A program made the position numbers and the translations under genes. From DASPNM01 sp035626515 (GTDB lineage: Bacteria; Bacteroidota; Bacteroidia; Chitinophagales; Chitinophagaceae): a stretch of DNA of 64,000 nt. The first letter of the stretch is position 1; each line of letters starts with the position of its first letter. Under the pieces are notes generated by a model. That model was not told where the DNA came from. It did not search any database and saw only the letters and a program-made list of their open reading frames with translations. The DNA lies in assembly GCA_035626515.1 (NCBI GenBank), contig DASPNM010000028.1, positions 62,001 through 126,000 of the forward strand. The letters run 5' to 3'. Below are positions 25,443 through 34,104 of the stretch, one piece after another.

Positions 25443-25690
25443 GCGGGATAAAGTTAAGTCGGGAGTCGATAGTCGGTAGTCGTTAGTCGGAACTATAGTT
25501 AGGGGGTCAGGAAGTTAGGAGGTTAGGGTTCATGTCGTGCTGAGCTTGTCGAAGCATGCCAGGGCTGCGTACGGTTCGGGGCACGAGGTGCGGGACGCGG
25601 GTCGGTCCAGAATCTTTGGTCGATAGTCGTTAGTCAGCAATCTTCTGACTTCCGACTACTTCCCGGCTTTACTGACTTTACTCACTCCCC
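25443..25690. other. Repeat-rich non-coding interval upstream of ligA and the GH13 gene
   Basis: It contains AGTCGATAGTCGGTAGTCG-type short repeats at 25452-25480, related inverted words at 25620-25665 (GATAGTCGTTAGTCAG, then TGACTTCCGACTACTT), the dispersed 19-bp word at 25538-25557, and GGGGCACGAGGTGCGGG at 25579-25595, which echoes the paaA-paaE array. No coding potential seen. Confidence 0.7.
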
Positions 25691-25711
25691 AATGTGTTAT
25701 AAGTACATATT
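25691..25711. promoter_or_regulatory. Candidate operator upstream of the GH13 gene
   Basis: 21-bp imperfect inverted repeat AATGTGT-N7-ACATATT. It matches the element upstream of susC (29421-29441) at 16 of 21 positions with the same spacing. It lies just before a -7-like TATCTTTC (25714-25721), where a repressor or activator would act. Confidence 0.5.
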
Positions 25712-25738
25712 TGTATCTTTCGGTACAATTAGCCTGCT

Positions 25739-28627
25739 ATGAAGAGAATCCGGATGCTGATCCTGTTGACTGCGGCGCCGTGCCTTGCTTTTTCGCAACT
25801 GCTCACCTGGAGTCCCGATTTCGCAAAAGATAACGACAACATCACGATCACGGTGGATGCTTCGAAGGGCAACCAGGGTCTGTTGAATTATACCCCTACT
25901 TCCGACGTGTATGTGCACATCGGGCTGATCACGAACCTGAGCACGAGTCCGACGAACTGGCGATACGTATTGTTTACCTGGGCAACCACCCCGTCGGCAG
26001 CACAGGCTACTTACATCGGAAACAACAAGTGGCAGTATACTATCAACAATATCCGCCAATTCTTCAATCCTCCGGGCGGCGTTCCGGCCGGGGAGACCAT
26101 CCTTAAGATCGCTATCCTGTTTCGCAACGGTGGTGGCACCGTGGTGCAGCGCAACGCCGACGGGAGCGACATGTACGTACCGGTCTATTCATCGGCGATC
26201 GCTACCCGCTTCACCGTGCCTCCATTTCAACCTACCTATATTCCTATTCCCGAACCGATCAACAAACAGGTAGGCGACAATATCAATCTCACTGCGATCG
26301 CGAACCGCTCGTCCACTATGCGGCTGTTCCTGAACGGTTCGCAGATTCAGACCGCGAGCGCTGTCACCTCGATCTCCGCCAACCCGGTGCTGACCACTTC
26401 GGGCAATCAGACCATTATTGCGGAAGCCGACGATGGCAGCGGCATTGCCCGTGATACACTGCGGTTTTTTGTAGCTCCCGCCCCGGTGATCCAGCCGCTG
26501 CCTCCGGGAGTGCGAGACGGAATTAATTACGAAACGGGAAACACGTCTGTAGTGCTGGTGCTGTATGCCCCGGGCAAAAACCGGGTGTCGGTCATCGGCG
26601 AGTTTCCGGGCAGCAACTGGCAGGAGCAGGTGAACTACGTGATGAATAAGACGCCCGATGGCAATTACTGGTGGCTGCGGATCACAGGGCTTACGCCGGG
26701 CACCGAGTATGCGTTCCAGTACCTGGTGGACGGAGTGTTGCGCGTTACGGATCCTTACGTTGAAAAAATTCTCGATCCGTGGAACGATGGCTTCATTTCC
26801 CCGACAACCTACCCGGGATTGAGGCCCTACCCCACGGGGCAAACTACCGGTATCGTGGGGATCGTGCAAACGAATGCGCCGGCTTATACCTGGTCTGCCG
26901 CCACGTTTACGCGTCCCGATAAACGTAGCCTTGTAGTCTATGAGTTGTTGCTCCGCGATTTTCTGGCAGCGCATGACTGGAAGACCCTAAAGGATACTTT
27001 GAACTACCTGAAATCCCTTGGCGTGAATGCCATTGAAATCATGCCTTTCCACGAATTTGAAGGCAACAGCAGCTGGGGCTACAACCCGGATTTTTTCTTC
27101 GCTCCCGACAAGTATTACGGTCCGAAGAACAGCCTGAAGGAATTCATTGACTCCTGCCACCGCAAAGGGATCGCGGTGATCATGGACATCGTGCTTAACC
27201 ATGCAACGGGACTTTGCCCGCTCGCCGCGCTCTATTGGAACAACGCCACGAACCAGCCCGCGGCAAACAATCCGTGGTTCAATGTGACCGCGACACATCC
27301 GTTCAACGTATTCAACGATTTCAACCACGAAAGTCTCGCGACCCGCTACTTCACAAGCCGCGTAGTGGAACACTGGCTGCAGGAATACCGGCTGGATGGT
27401 TTCCGCTTCGATCTTTCAAAAGGTTTTACGCAATTCAATTCGGGCGGCAATGTGTCCCTGTGGAGCCAGTACGATCCGAGCCGCGTGGCGATCTGGAAAC
27501 GGTATTACGATACCCTGCAACTGAAATCTCCCGGATCGTACGTGATCCTCGAGCATTTCGCAGACAATACCGAGGAAACAGAGCTGTCCAATTACGGAAT
27601 GCTTCTTTGGGGGAATGCAAATTTCCAGTTTACCGCGGCCGCCAAAGGAGATATTGCCAACTCGAATTTTGACCACCTGCTGCACACGGTGCGCAACTGG
27701 GCGAATCCTTACCTGATCGGTTATATGGAAAGCCACGACGAGGAACGAATGATGTTCAACACGCTGAACCAGGGCAATTCGTCGGGCAGCTACAATACGC
27801 GCGACCTGAACACAGCGCTCAGGCGCATGGAAATGAGCGCTGCTTTTCTGCTGGGAATGCCAGGGCCGAAAATGATCTGGGAATTTGGTGAGCTCGGCTA
27901 TGATTATTCCATCAACCGCTGCGTGGACGGCACGATCAACAACAACTGCCGGCTGGATCCGAAGCCGCCCCGCTGGGATTACCTCGGGGTGGTCCAGAGA
28001 AAAAGACTGCATGATATTTACAGCAGTCTTCTCAAGCTGCGCGCGCACGGCTGGTACCGGGATGTTTTTATCGCGAACAATGTCACGATCACGCGCAACA
28101 CGACGGCGGCGTTCAAATGGCTTACTGTGCGCAGCGCGCAGGATTCATCGGATATCGTAGTGATCGGCAACTTCGACGTGGTGCCGCAATCTGCCTCCAT
28201 CAACTTTCCTGTCTCGGGTACCTGGTACGATTACCTCAACGGCGGCACCATCAGCGTGGTTTCCGGCGGGCAGAATATCAACCTTCAGCCGGGTGAATAC
28301 CGTGTTTACCTCAACCGCAACCTGGTGAATGCGGTGCTGACGCCCGTGACGAGCGTCGGGCCTGCCGGACAGGAACTGGTGTTGCGCGCGTTTCCAAATC
28401 CAATGCGAACCGGTGCGGTGCTCGAGGTGGAATTACCCGAAACCGGCCAAACAGAAATCGCCCTGTACAACAACAAGGGACAGCGGGTGCTGCAGCTTCA
28501 TTCCGGCGTGCTGCGAAGAGGGAAGACCACCATTTCGCTTTCAGCGACCCGGCGTCTGGCGGCAGGGACTTATTTTATTCGTGCGCAATGGAAGGGGCGT
28601 ACCGCTTCGCTGAAAGTCACCATTTGA
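25739..28627 (+). CDS. Secreted GH13 alpha-amylase-family enzyme with T9SS sorting domain
   Basis: 962 residues. Signal peptide (ending LAFSQ); N-terminal beta-sandwich (about 20-150); an Ig-like segment (165-250); a CBM48/early-set domain (NRVSVIGEFPGSNWQ ... LTPGTEYAFQYLVDG); the GH13 barrel with Asp483/Asn487/His488 (DIVLNH), nucleophile Asp558 (GFRFD), acid/base Glu605 (ILEHF) and His666-Asp667 (ESHDEE); a C-terminal beta domain; and a type A T9SS tail (FPNPMRTGAVLEVELP ... GTYFIRAQW). It probably hydrolyses alpha-glucans outside the cell; exact bond specificity is not readable. The next gene begins 14 bases after its stop, so the two are probably cotranscribed. Confidence 0.93.
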   Translation: MKRIRMLILLTAAPCLAFSQLLTWSPDFAKDNDNITITVDASKGNQGLLNYTPTSDVYVHIGLITNLSTSPTNWRYVLFTWATTPSAAQATYIGNNKWQYTINNIRQFFNPPGGVPAGETILKIAILFRNGGGTVVQRNADGSDMYVPVYSSAIATRFTVPPFQPTYIPIPEPINKQVGDNINLTAIANRSSTMRLFLNGSQIQTASAVTSISANPVLTTSGNQTIIAEADDGSGIARDTLRFFVAPAPVIQPLPPGVRDGINYETGNTSVVLVLYAPGKNRVSVIGEFPGSNWQEQVNYVMNKTPDGNYWWLRITGLTPGTEYAFQYLVDGVLRVTDPYVEKILDPWNDGFISPTTYPGLRPYPTGQTTGIVGIVQTNAPAYTWSAATFTRPDKRSLVVYELLLRDFLAAHDWKTLKDTLNYLKSLGVNAIEIMPFHEFEGNSSWGYNPDFFFAPDKYYGPKNSLKEFIDSCHRKGIAVIMDIVLNHATGLCPLAALYWNNATNQPAANNPWFNVTATHPFNVFNDFNHESLATRYFTSRVVEHWLQEYRLDGFRFDLSKGFTQFNSGGNVSLWSQYDPSRVAIWKRYYDTLQLKSPGSYVILEHFADNTEETELSNYGMLLWGNANFQFTAAAKGDIANSNFDHLLHTVRNWANPYLIGYMESHDEERMMFNTLNQGNSSGSYNTRDLNTALRRMEMSAAFLLGMPGPKMIWEFGELGYDYSINRCVDGTINNNCRLDPKPPRWDYLGVVQRKRLHDIYSSLLKLRAHGWYRDVFIANNVTITRNTTAAFKWLTVRSAQDSSDIVVIGNFDVVPQSASINFPVSGTWYDYLNGGTISVVSGGQNINLQPGEYRVYLNRNLVNAVLTPVTSVGPAGQELVLRAFPNPMRTGAVLEVELPETGQTEIALYNNKGQRVLQLHSGVLRRGKTTISLSATRRLAAGTYFIRAQWKGRTASLKVTI

Positions 28628-28641
28628 ATAAACCACAGTGC

Positions 28642-29373
28642 ATGGGAAACGCATTGACCTTAAAGACTGCCGAGATCGAGAAGATCAGCCACCTGGATTA
28701 TTTCAATATCGCGACTTCGGTGGACTGCGTGATCTTCGGATATGAAGAGCGGGAACTGAAAGTGCTCCTGATCAAGTCGGATTTGGAGGAATTCGAGGAT
28801 ATGTACTCCCTCCTCGGCGACCTGATCCGCCCGGACGAAGACCTGGATGCAGCATCGTACCGCATATTGAAAGAGCGCACCGGAATGGATGATGTTTACC
28901 TCGAGCAGGTGCAGGCGTTCGGCGCGGTGGACCGACATCCTTCGGGTCGGGTGATCACGATCGCCTACTACTCGCTCATCGACATCAGGCACCACAAGCT
29001 GCAGCTCAGCCACAACGGGCTTCACTGGCACGCCGTCAGAGATGTCCGCAAACTGGCGTTTGACCACAAGCTGATCCTCGACACCTGCCTGCAGCGACTG
29101 CGCCAGCAGGTGCTCGAAACGCCGATCATTTTCAACCTCCTCCCCGAAAAATTTTCACTCCGGCAGCTCCAGGAGCTGTACGAGTCCATTCTCGGGGTGG
29201 ATTTAGACCGGAGAAACTTCAGGAAAAAAATTTCGATTAAGGACTGGCTGGTCGACCTGAATGAAATGGAAAAGGATGTCCCGCACCGTCCCGGGAAATT
29301 GTACAAGCTGAAGGCAACACACCGCAGGAAAGGAACCAAACGCACCGCGCCGGGACGCCTTACCACTGCCTGA
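28642..29373 (+). CDS. NrtR/AraR-type Nudix-fold transcriptional regulator
   Basis: 243 residues from MGNALTLKTAEI. An N-terminal Nudix fold (VDCVIFGYEERELKVLLIK) is followed by a C-terminal winged helix (FSLRQLQELYESILGVDLDRRNFRKKI, quoted as FSLRQLQELYESIL and DRRNFRKKI). The Nudix box is decayed: where an active enzyme has REUxEExG, this protein reads RILKERTG, lacking the metal-binding glutamates. That is the pattern of NrtR-family regulators that sense sugars or nucleotides instead of hydrolysing them; a Bacteroides member controls arabinose use (family knowledge). It sits between the GH13 gene and susC, and similar inverted repeats lie on both sides. Confidence 0.87.
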   Translation: MGNALTLKTAEIEKISHLDYFNIATSVDCVIFGYEERELKVLLIKSDLEEFEDMYSLLGDLIRPDEDLDAASYRILKERTGMDDVYLEQVQAFGAVDRHPSGRVITIAYYSLIDIRHHKLQLSHNGLHWHAVRDVRKLAFDHKLILDTCLQRLRQQVLETPIIFNLLPEKFSLRQLQELYESILGVDLDRRNFRKKISIKDWLVDLNEMEKDVPHRPGKLYKLKATHRRKGTKRTAPGRLTTA

Positions 29374-29396
29374 AACGCCGGAGGGCAGAAAATTTT

Positions 29397-29441
29397 TTTG
29401 GCGAGTTAAATTTATGTTACATTGTGTTTTGAATACACATT
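29397..29441 (+). promoter_or_regulatory. susC promoter region with candidate operator
   Basis: TTTG (29397-29400), 17 bases, then TACATTGT (29418-29425), a weak -7 match. Overlapping it is the 21-bp inverted repeat ATTGTGT-N7-ACACATT (29421-29441), twin of the element upstream of the GH13 gene. Its position over the -7 region suits a repressor. Confidence 0.5.
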
Positions 29442-29481
29442 TCGCTTTAGGAAATTGAATCGCTCACAATAATGATTGCTT

Positions 29482-32451
29482 ATGAAGCTCCAGAAATTTA
29501 TTAATGCGGCAGCGTTCTGCTGCCTCATGATGCTAGCTCAGCTTTCTTTTTCGCAGGGAAACAAAACAGTCACCGGTCGGGTTACCGATCAGTCGACGGG
29601 CACCGGCTTACCCGGGGTGACAGTATCGGGAAAGGACAGCAGGGCAGCCACGCAAACGGGAAACGATGGCTCCTTCAGTATTACCGTGCCGGGTACCGTA
29701 AAGGTGCTCGTGTTCACTTCTGTGGGATACGCATCCCAGGAAGTTTCGATTGAGGGAACGAGCACGGTGAACGTTGCGCTCGTAGTCGTCAACGCCACGA
29801 TGAACGAAGTGGTGGTAACGGGATACGGAAGCGTACGCCGCCGGGATCTCACGAGTGCCGTCACTACCGTCAACTCGCGCGATTTCACCAAAGGACCGAT
29901 CACAACTCCTGAGGGATTGATCGCGGGTCGCGTTGCCGGCGTGCAGATCACTTCGCCCAGCGGCGCTCCCGGCTCAGGCGTTCGCATTCTCATACGCGGT
30001 GGTGCCTCCTTGAGCGCTTCCAATGCCCCGCTGATCGTTATCGACAACGTGCCGGTAGACAACGGTGGTATTTCAGGTGCGGCGAACCCGCTCAGCCTGA
30101 TTAACCCAAATGATATTGAATCATTCACGATCCTGAAAGACGCTTCGGCTACTGCCATCTACGGGAACCGTGCGTCAAATGGAGTCATTCTCATCACCAC
30201 GAAAAAAGGCAAGAGTGGAGGAGTCAGAGTAAATTTCAGCACACTGAATTCGCTGTATACGGTGAATCGCACCAATGAAGTGCTTTCGGTCGAGGATTTC
30301 CGTTCCATGATCATGGCGAAGGGGAATTCCTCGCAGCAGGCGCTTCTCGGCACCTCCACTACGGACTGGCAGGACGAAATTTTCCAGAACGCATTCGGAA
30401 CTGACAATAACATCAGCCTCAGCGGCGGAATTCCAAAGCTTCCGTACCGGCTTTCACTTGGCTATATGAACCAGGAAGGCATTCTTATCACGGGCAAACT
30501 TTCCCGTTTCTCCGGATTCGTAAATCTTTCTCCGACGCTGCTCGACAATCACCTGCGGATCGACCTAAACCTGCGGGGATCTACGACCGATACGCGCTTC
30601 GCTAATGAAGGCGCGATCGGAGCTGCAGCCGCTTTCGATCCCACACAGCCGGTGCAAAACACTACCGGCCGTTTCGGCGGGTATTTCGAGTGGCTGCAGA
30701 ACAACAGGCCCTATGGACTCGCGCCGCGAAACCCGGTGGCTCTGCTGATGCTCCGCGAGGACCGGAGCGATGTAAGCCGGACGCTGGGCAACGTTCAACT
30801 GGATTACCGCGTACACTGGCTCCCGGATCTGCGGGTCAACGTAAACGTGGGTTTCGACCGTTCGCATGGCGAAGGCACCATATTCGTTCCTGATTCAGCG
30901 GGTCAGTCTTACCTCAACACCTCACCCGGCGGGCAACAGACCAGCGGGCTGAACAACCAGTACGAGCAGGACAAGAAGAATAAGCTGTTCGACGCTTTCT
31001 TAAATTATACAAAGGACATTCGCAGCATTCGCAGCAGCGTTGACGCAATGGTGGGCTACGGATACCAGGATTTCCTGGTTCAGGCCCCTTCTTTCCCGGC
31101 ACGTGGAGCAAACAACGTAGAATTTTCGCCTGCGAACCCCTTCCCCTTCGAGAGCCAGAACACGCTGATCTCGTTCTATGGCCGGGTACGTTACACCGCA
31201 TTGAACAAGTACCTCCTTACAGTGAACCTTCGCCGCGACGCATCTTCGCGTTTTCATCCCGATCTCCGCTGGAAAACTTTCCCGGGAGTTTCGGTGGGCT
31301 GGGTACTTTCAGAGGAAAAAGCGGTTAAGACCGTTCCTTTTATTTCGAACCTGAAGCTTCGGTTAGGCTATGGTGAAACTGGGCAGCAGGATATCGGCGG
31401 CGATTATCCCTACATCGCCCGATACACCGTGGGAAACAATACGGCAACGTACCAGTTTGGGAACAGTTACTTTACAGTGTACCGCCCGGTAGGATACGAT
31501 GCGCATATCAAGTGGGAGGAAACATCCACATATAATGCGGGTCTCGACTTCGGATTTCTGCGCGACCGCCTCACCGGCAGTATCGACTTCTATCTGAAGA
31601 AGACCGAAGACCTGCTGAATTTCATTCCCGTACCGGCAGGATCCAACTTTACCAATGCGATCCTCACCAATGTCGGGAATATGGAAAACCGTGGTATCGA
31701 GTTCTCGGTCAACGGGACGCTGGTGAAGAAAAGAAAGACCACCTGGGACGCCACATTCAACCTCACCTATAACAAAAATGAAATTACCAAGCTGACGAAG
31801 GTTGACGATCCAAACTATGCAGGGGTTCTGACAGGTGGAATCTCGGGAGCTGTAGGCAACACGATCCAGATCCATTCCGTAGGATTCCCGCGCAGCTCGT
31901 TCTATGTGCTGGAGCAGGTGTATGACCAGGATGACAAGCCGATCGAAGGCCTCTACGTCGACAGGAACGGGGACGGCATCATCAACAATAGCGATTACTA
32001 CCGATTTGAAAATCCTGATCCCGATGTATTCCTCGGTTTCTCAACCCAGGTGACGCACGAACGCTGGACCTTTTCCACACTGTTGCGGAGCAGTATTGGG
32101 AATTACATGTATAACAACGTGTTTTCCAACGCCGCGTTCCAGTCCAATTCGCTTCCTTTCCTCTACAACGTATCGGCGAACCACCTGGAGACAGGCTTTG
32201 CGAACAACCAGTATTTTTCGGACTATTTCATTGAAAACGCCACTTTTTTGAAGATGGACAATCTTGCCGCCAGCTACGATTTTGGGCAGATTATGAACAA
32301 GAAAGCAACGCTGAGGGGGTCAATCATCGTTCACAATGTGTTCACGGTTACAAAGTACAAGGGACTGGATCCGGAAATCGCGAGTGGAATCGACAACAAT
32401 TTTTATCCCCGCCCGCGGGTGTTCTCACTGGGACTCAATCTTGATTTTTAG
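29482..32451 (+). CDS. SusC-family TonB-dependent outer-membrane glycan transporter
   Basis: 989 residues from MKLQKFINAA. Signal peptide (ending LSFSQG); carboxypeptidase-D-like regulatory domain (TGRVTDQSTGTGLPGVTVSG); TonB box and plug start (MNEVVVTGYGSVRRRDLTSA), the hallmark of SusC/RagA proteins; then a 22-strand barrel ending FSLGLNLDF. It imports oligosaccharides across the outer membrane using TonB energy, with SusD as lid. A TTG two codons upstream is a less likely start. First gene of susC-susD-susE-like. Confidence 0.97.
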   Translation: MKLQKFINAAAFCCLMMLAQLSFSQGNKTVTGRVTDQSTGTGLPGVTVSGKDSRAATQTGNDGSFSITVPGTVKVLVFTSVGYASQEVSIEGTSTVNVALVVVNATMNEVVVTGYGSVRRRDLTSAVTTVNSRDFTKGPITTPEGLIAGRVAGVQITSPSGAPGSGVRILIRGGASLSASNAPLIVIDNVPVDNGGISGAANPLSLINPNDIESFTILKDASATAIYGNRASNGVILITTKKGKSGGVRVNFSTLNSLYTVNRTNEVLSVEDFRSMIMAKGNSSQQALLGTSTTDWQDEIFQNAFGTDNNISLSGGIPKLPYRLSLGYMNQEGILITGKLSRFSGFVNLSPTLLDNHLRIDLNLRGSTTDTRFANEGAIGAAAAFDPTQPVQNTTGRFGGYFEWLQNNRPYGLAPRNPVALLMLREDRSDVSRTLGNVQLDYRVHWLPDLRVNVNVGFDRSHGEGTIFVPDSAGQSYLNTSPGGQQTSGLNNQYEQDKKNKLFDAFLNYTKDIRSIRSSVDAMVGYGYQDFLVQAPSFPARGANNVEFSPANPFPFESQNTLISFYGRVRYTALNKYLLTVNLRRDASSRFHPDLRWKTFPGVSVGWVLSEEKAVKTVPFISNLKLRLGYGETGQQDIGGDYPYIARYTVGNNTATYQFGNSYFTVYRPVGYDAHIKWEETSTYNAGLDFGFLRDRLTGSIDFYLKKTEDLLNFIPVPAGSNFTNAILTNVGNMENRGIEFSVNGTLVKKRKTTWDATFNLTYNKNEITKLTKVDDPNYAGVLTGGISGAVGNTIQIHSVGFPRSSFYVLEQVYDQDDKPIEGLYVDRNGDGIINNSDYYRFENPDPDVFLGFSTQVTHERWTFSTLLRSSIGNYMYNNVFSNAAFQSNSLPFLYNVSANHLETGFANNQYFSDYFIENATFLKMDNLAASYDFGQIMNKKATLRGSIIVHNVFTVTKYKGLDPEIASGIDNNFYPRPRVFSLGLNLDF

Positions 32452-32483
32452 GAAATTTCGTAATAACATAAAAAGAACACGAT

Positions 32484-34067
32484 ATGAATAACAAGATATT
32501 TAAACCACTGGGCCTGCTGGCGGTACTGAGCCTGTTCGCGGTGTCCTGTACGAAACACCTCGACCGGTTCCCGGTGTACGACCTGTCCTCGGCGCAAGTG
32601 TACAAGGACCTCGCGGGCTACAAGCAGGTGCTGGCTAAAGTATATGCCGGCCTTGCCCTCACCGGTAATTCGGGGCCGGACGGATCGGGCGACATCAGCG
32701 GCATCGACGAGGGATTTTCGAGCTACCTGCGACAGTACTGGAACGCTCAGGAGCTGTCGACCGATGAAGCGGTGATCGGGTGGAACGATGCCACCATTAA
32801 GGATTTTCATTTCATGACCTGGAGCTCCAGCGACGTGTTCATTCGCGCGCTTTATTACCGGATCTTTTTTCAAATTACTTTGGCGAATGAGTTCATCCGG
32901 GAAAGCACGGCGGCCAAGCTAAGCGAAAGAGGTATCTCTGGCGCGGACGCTACGGAGATCGGCTACTTCCGTGCGGAGGCCCGCTTCCTGCGCGCGCTGA
33001 GCTATTACCATGCCCTGGATCTTTTCGGGAACGTTCCTTTCGTAACGGAGAATGATCCTGTTGGATCGTTCCTCCCGGCGCGGATCACACGCAACGACCT
33101 GTTCAATTATGTAGAGTCTGAGCTGCTCGACATCGAGGATGAAGTAAAATCGGCAAAGTCCAATGAATACGGACGCGTTGACCAGGGCGCCGTATGGGCG
33201 CTTTTGTCCCGCCTCTACCTGAACGCTGAAGTTTACACCGGCACCGCGAAGTATACACAGGCAATCACGTATGCGAAAAAAGTGATCGCGGCACCGTATT
33301 CCCTTATCACCAACTGGAGAAATCTCTTTCTTGCAGACAATCACACCGCGACCAGCGAGATCATTTTCCCAATCACTTTCGACGGAGGAAAATCACGGAC
33401 CTGGGGTGGCACTACCTATCTTGTTCACGCACCGATCGTGGGCTCAATGAGCGCTGCGGCGCATGGTGTGGACTTCGGATGGGGCGGTATCCGCACTACC
33501 AAGCAGTTCGTTCAGAAGTTTTCAGGTCCGGCAGGCGATTCACGCATGAACTTCCATACCAGTGGGCAGAACCTCGAGATCAACGATATCGGTCAGCAAA
33601 CTGACGGTTACGGGATCATCAAGTTCAGGAACGTAACCTCAACCGGTGCCCCGGGCTCGAACCCGACCTGGGTGGACACCGATTTCCCGATGTTCCGGCT
33701 GGCGGAAATGTACCTGAACTATGCGGAAGCGGTACTGCGGGGTGGAACAGGGGGAGATGCCGGCACTGCGCTCAGCTACATCAATTTGCTGCGCCAGCGT
33801 GCTTACGGAAATACGTCGGGAAATATCACGGCCAGCGACCTGACTCTGCAGTTTATCCTCGATGAACGCGCGCGGGAGCTGCACTGGGAAGCTGTTCGCC
33901 GCACCGACCTCATCCGTTACGGACAGTTCACCGAAGGCACCTATTTGTGGGCATGGAAAGGGAACGTTCCGAACGGTCAGGCCGTCGGCAGCCACAGGAA
34001 ATTGTATCCAATACCGGCATCGGACGTGATCGCCAATCCGAACCTGGTTCAGAATACCGGTTATTAA
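32484..34067 (+). CDS. SusD/RagB-family outer-membrane glycan-binding lipoprotein
   Basis: 527 residues. Lipobox FAVSC (Cys22) followed by the usual short linker and LDRFP motif; helical TPR-like scaffold (YFRAEARFLRALSYYHALDLFGNVPFV, quoted as ARFLRALSYYHALDLFGNVP) and the C-terminal RagB region (FPMFRLAEMYLNYAEA; ERARELHWEAVRRTDLIRYG). It forms the hinged lid of the SusC barrel and delivers glycan. 32 bases after susC; same operon. Confidence 0.97.
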   Translation: MNNKIFKPLGLLAVLSLFAVSCTKHLDRFPVYDLSSAQVYKDLAGYKQVLAKVYAGLALTGNSGPDGSGDISGIDEGFSSYLRQYWNAQELSTDEAVIGWNDATIKDFHFMTWSSSDVFIRALYYRIFFQITLANEFIRESTAAKLSERGISGADATEIGYFRAEARFLRALSYYHALDLFGNVPFVTENDPVGSFLPARITRNDLFNYVESELLDIEDEVKSAKSNEYGRVDQGAVWALLSRLYLNAEVYTGTAKYTQAITYAKKVIAAPYSLITNWRNLFLADNHTATSEIIFPITFDGGKSRTWGGTTYLVHAPIVGSMSAAAHGVDFGWGGIRTTKQFVQKFSGPAGDSRMNFHTSGQNLEINDIGQQTDGYGIIKFRNVTSTGAPGSNPTWVDTDFPMFRLAEMYLNYAEAVLRGGTGGDAGTALSYINLLRQRAYGNTSGNITASDLTLQFILDERARELHWEAVRRTDLIRYGQFTEGTYLWAWKGNVPNGQAVGSHRKLYPIPASDVIANPNLVQNTGY

Positions 34068-34104
34068 GTAAGGACATCAAAAATTTTTTATAAAAACACA
34101 GTTT

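Noticed and set aside
25739..28627. GH13 gene as part of the galactan operon
   Set aside because: Its substrate class (alpha-glucan) differs from GH2/GH53 and it has its own promoter region; shared regulation is possible, one operon with susC is not shown.
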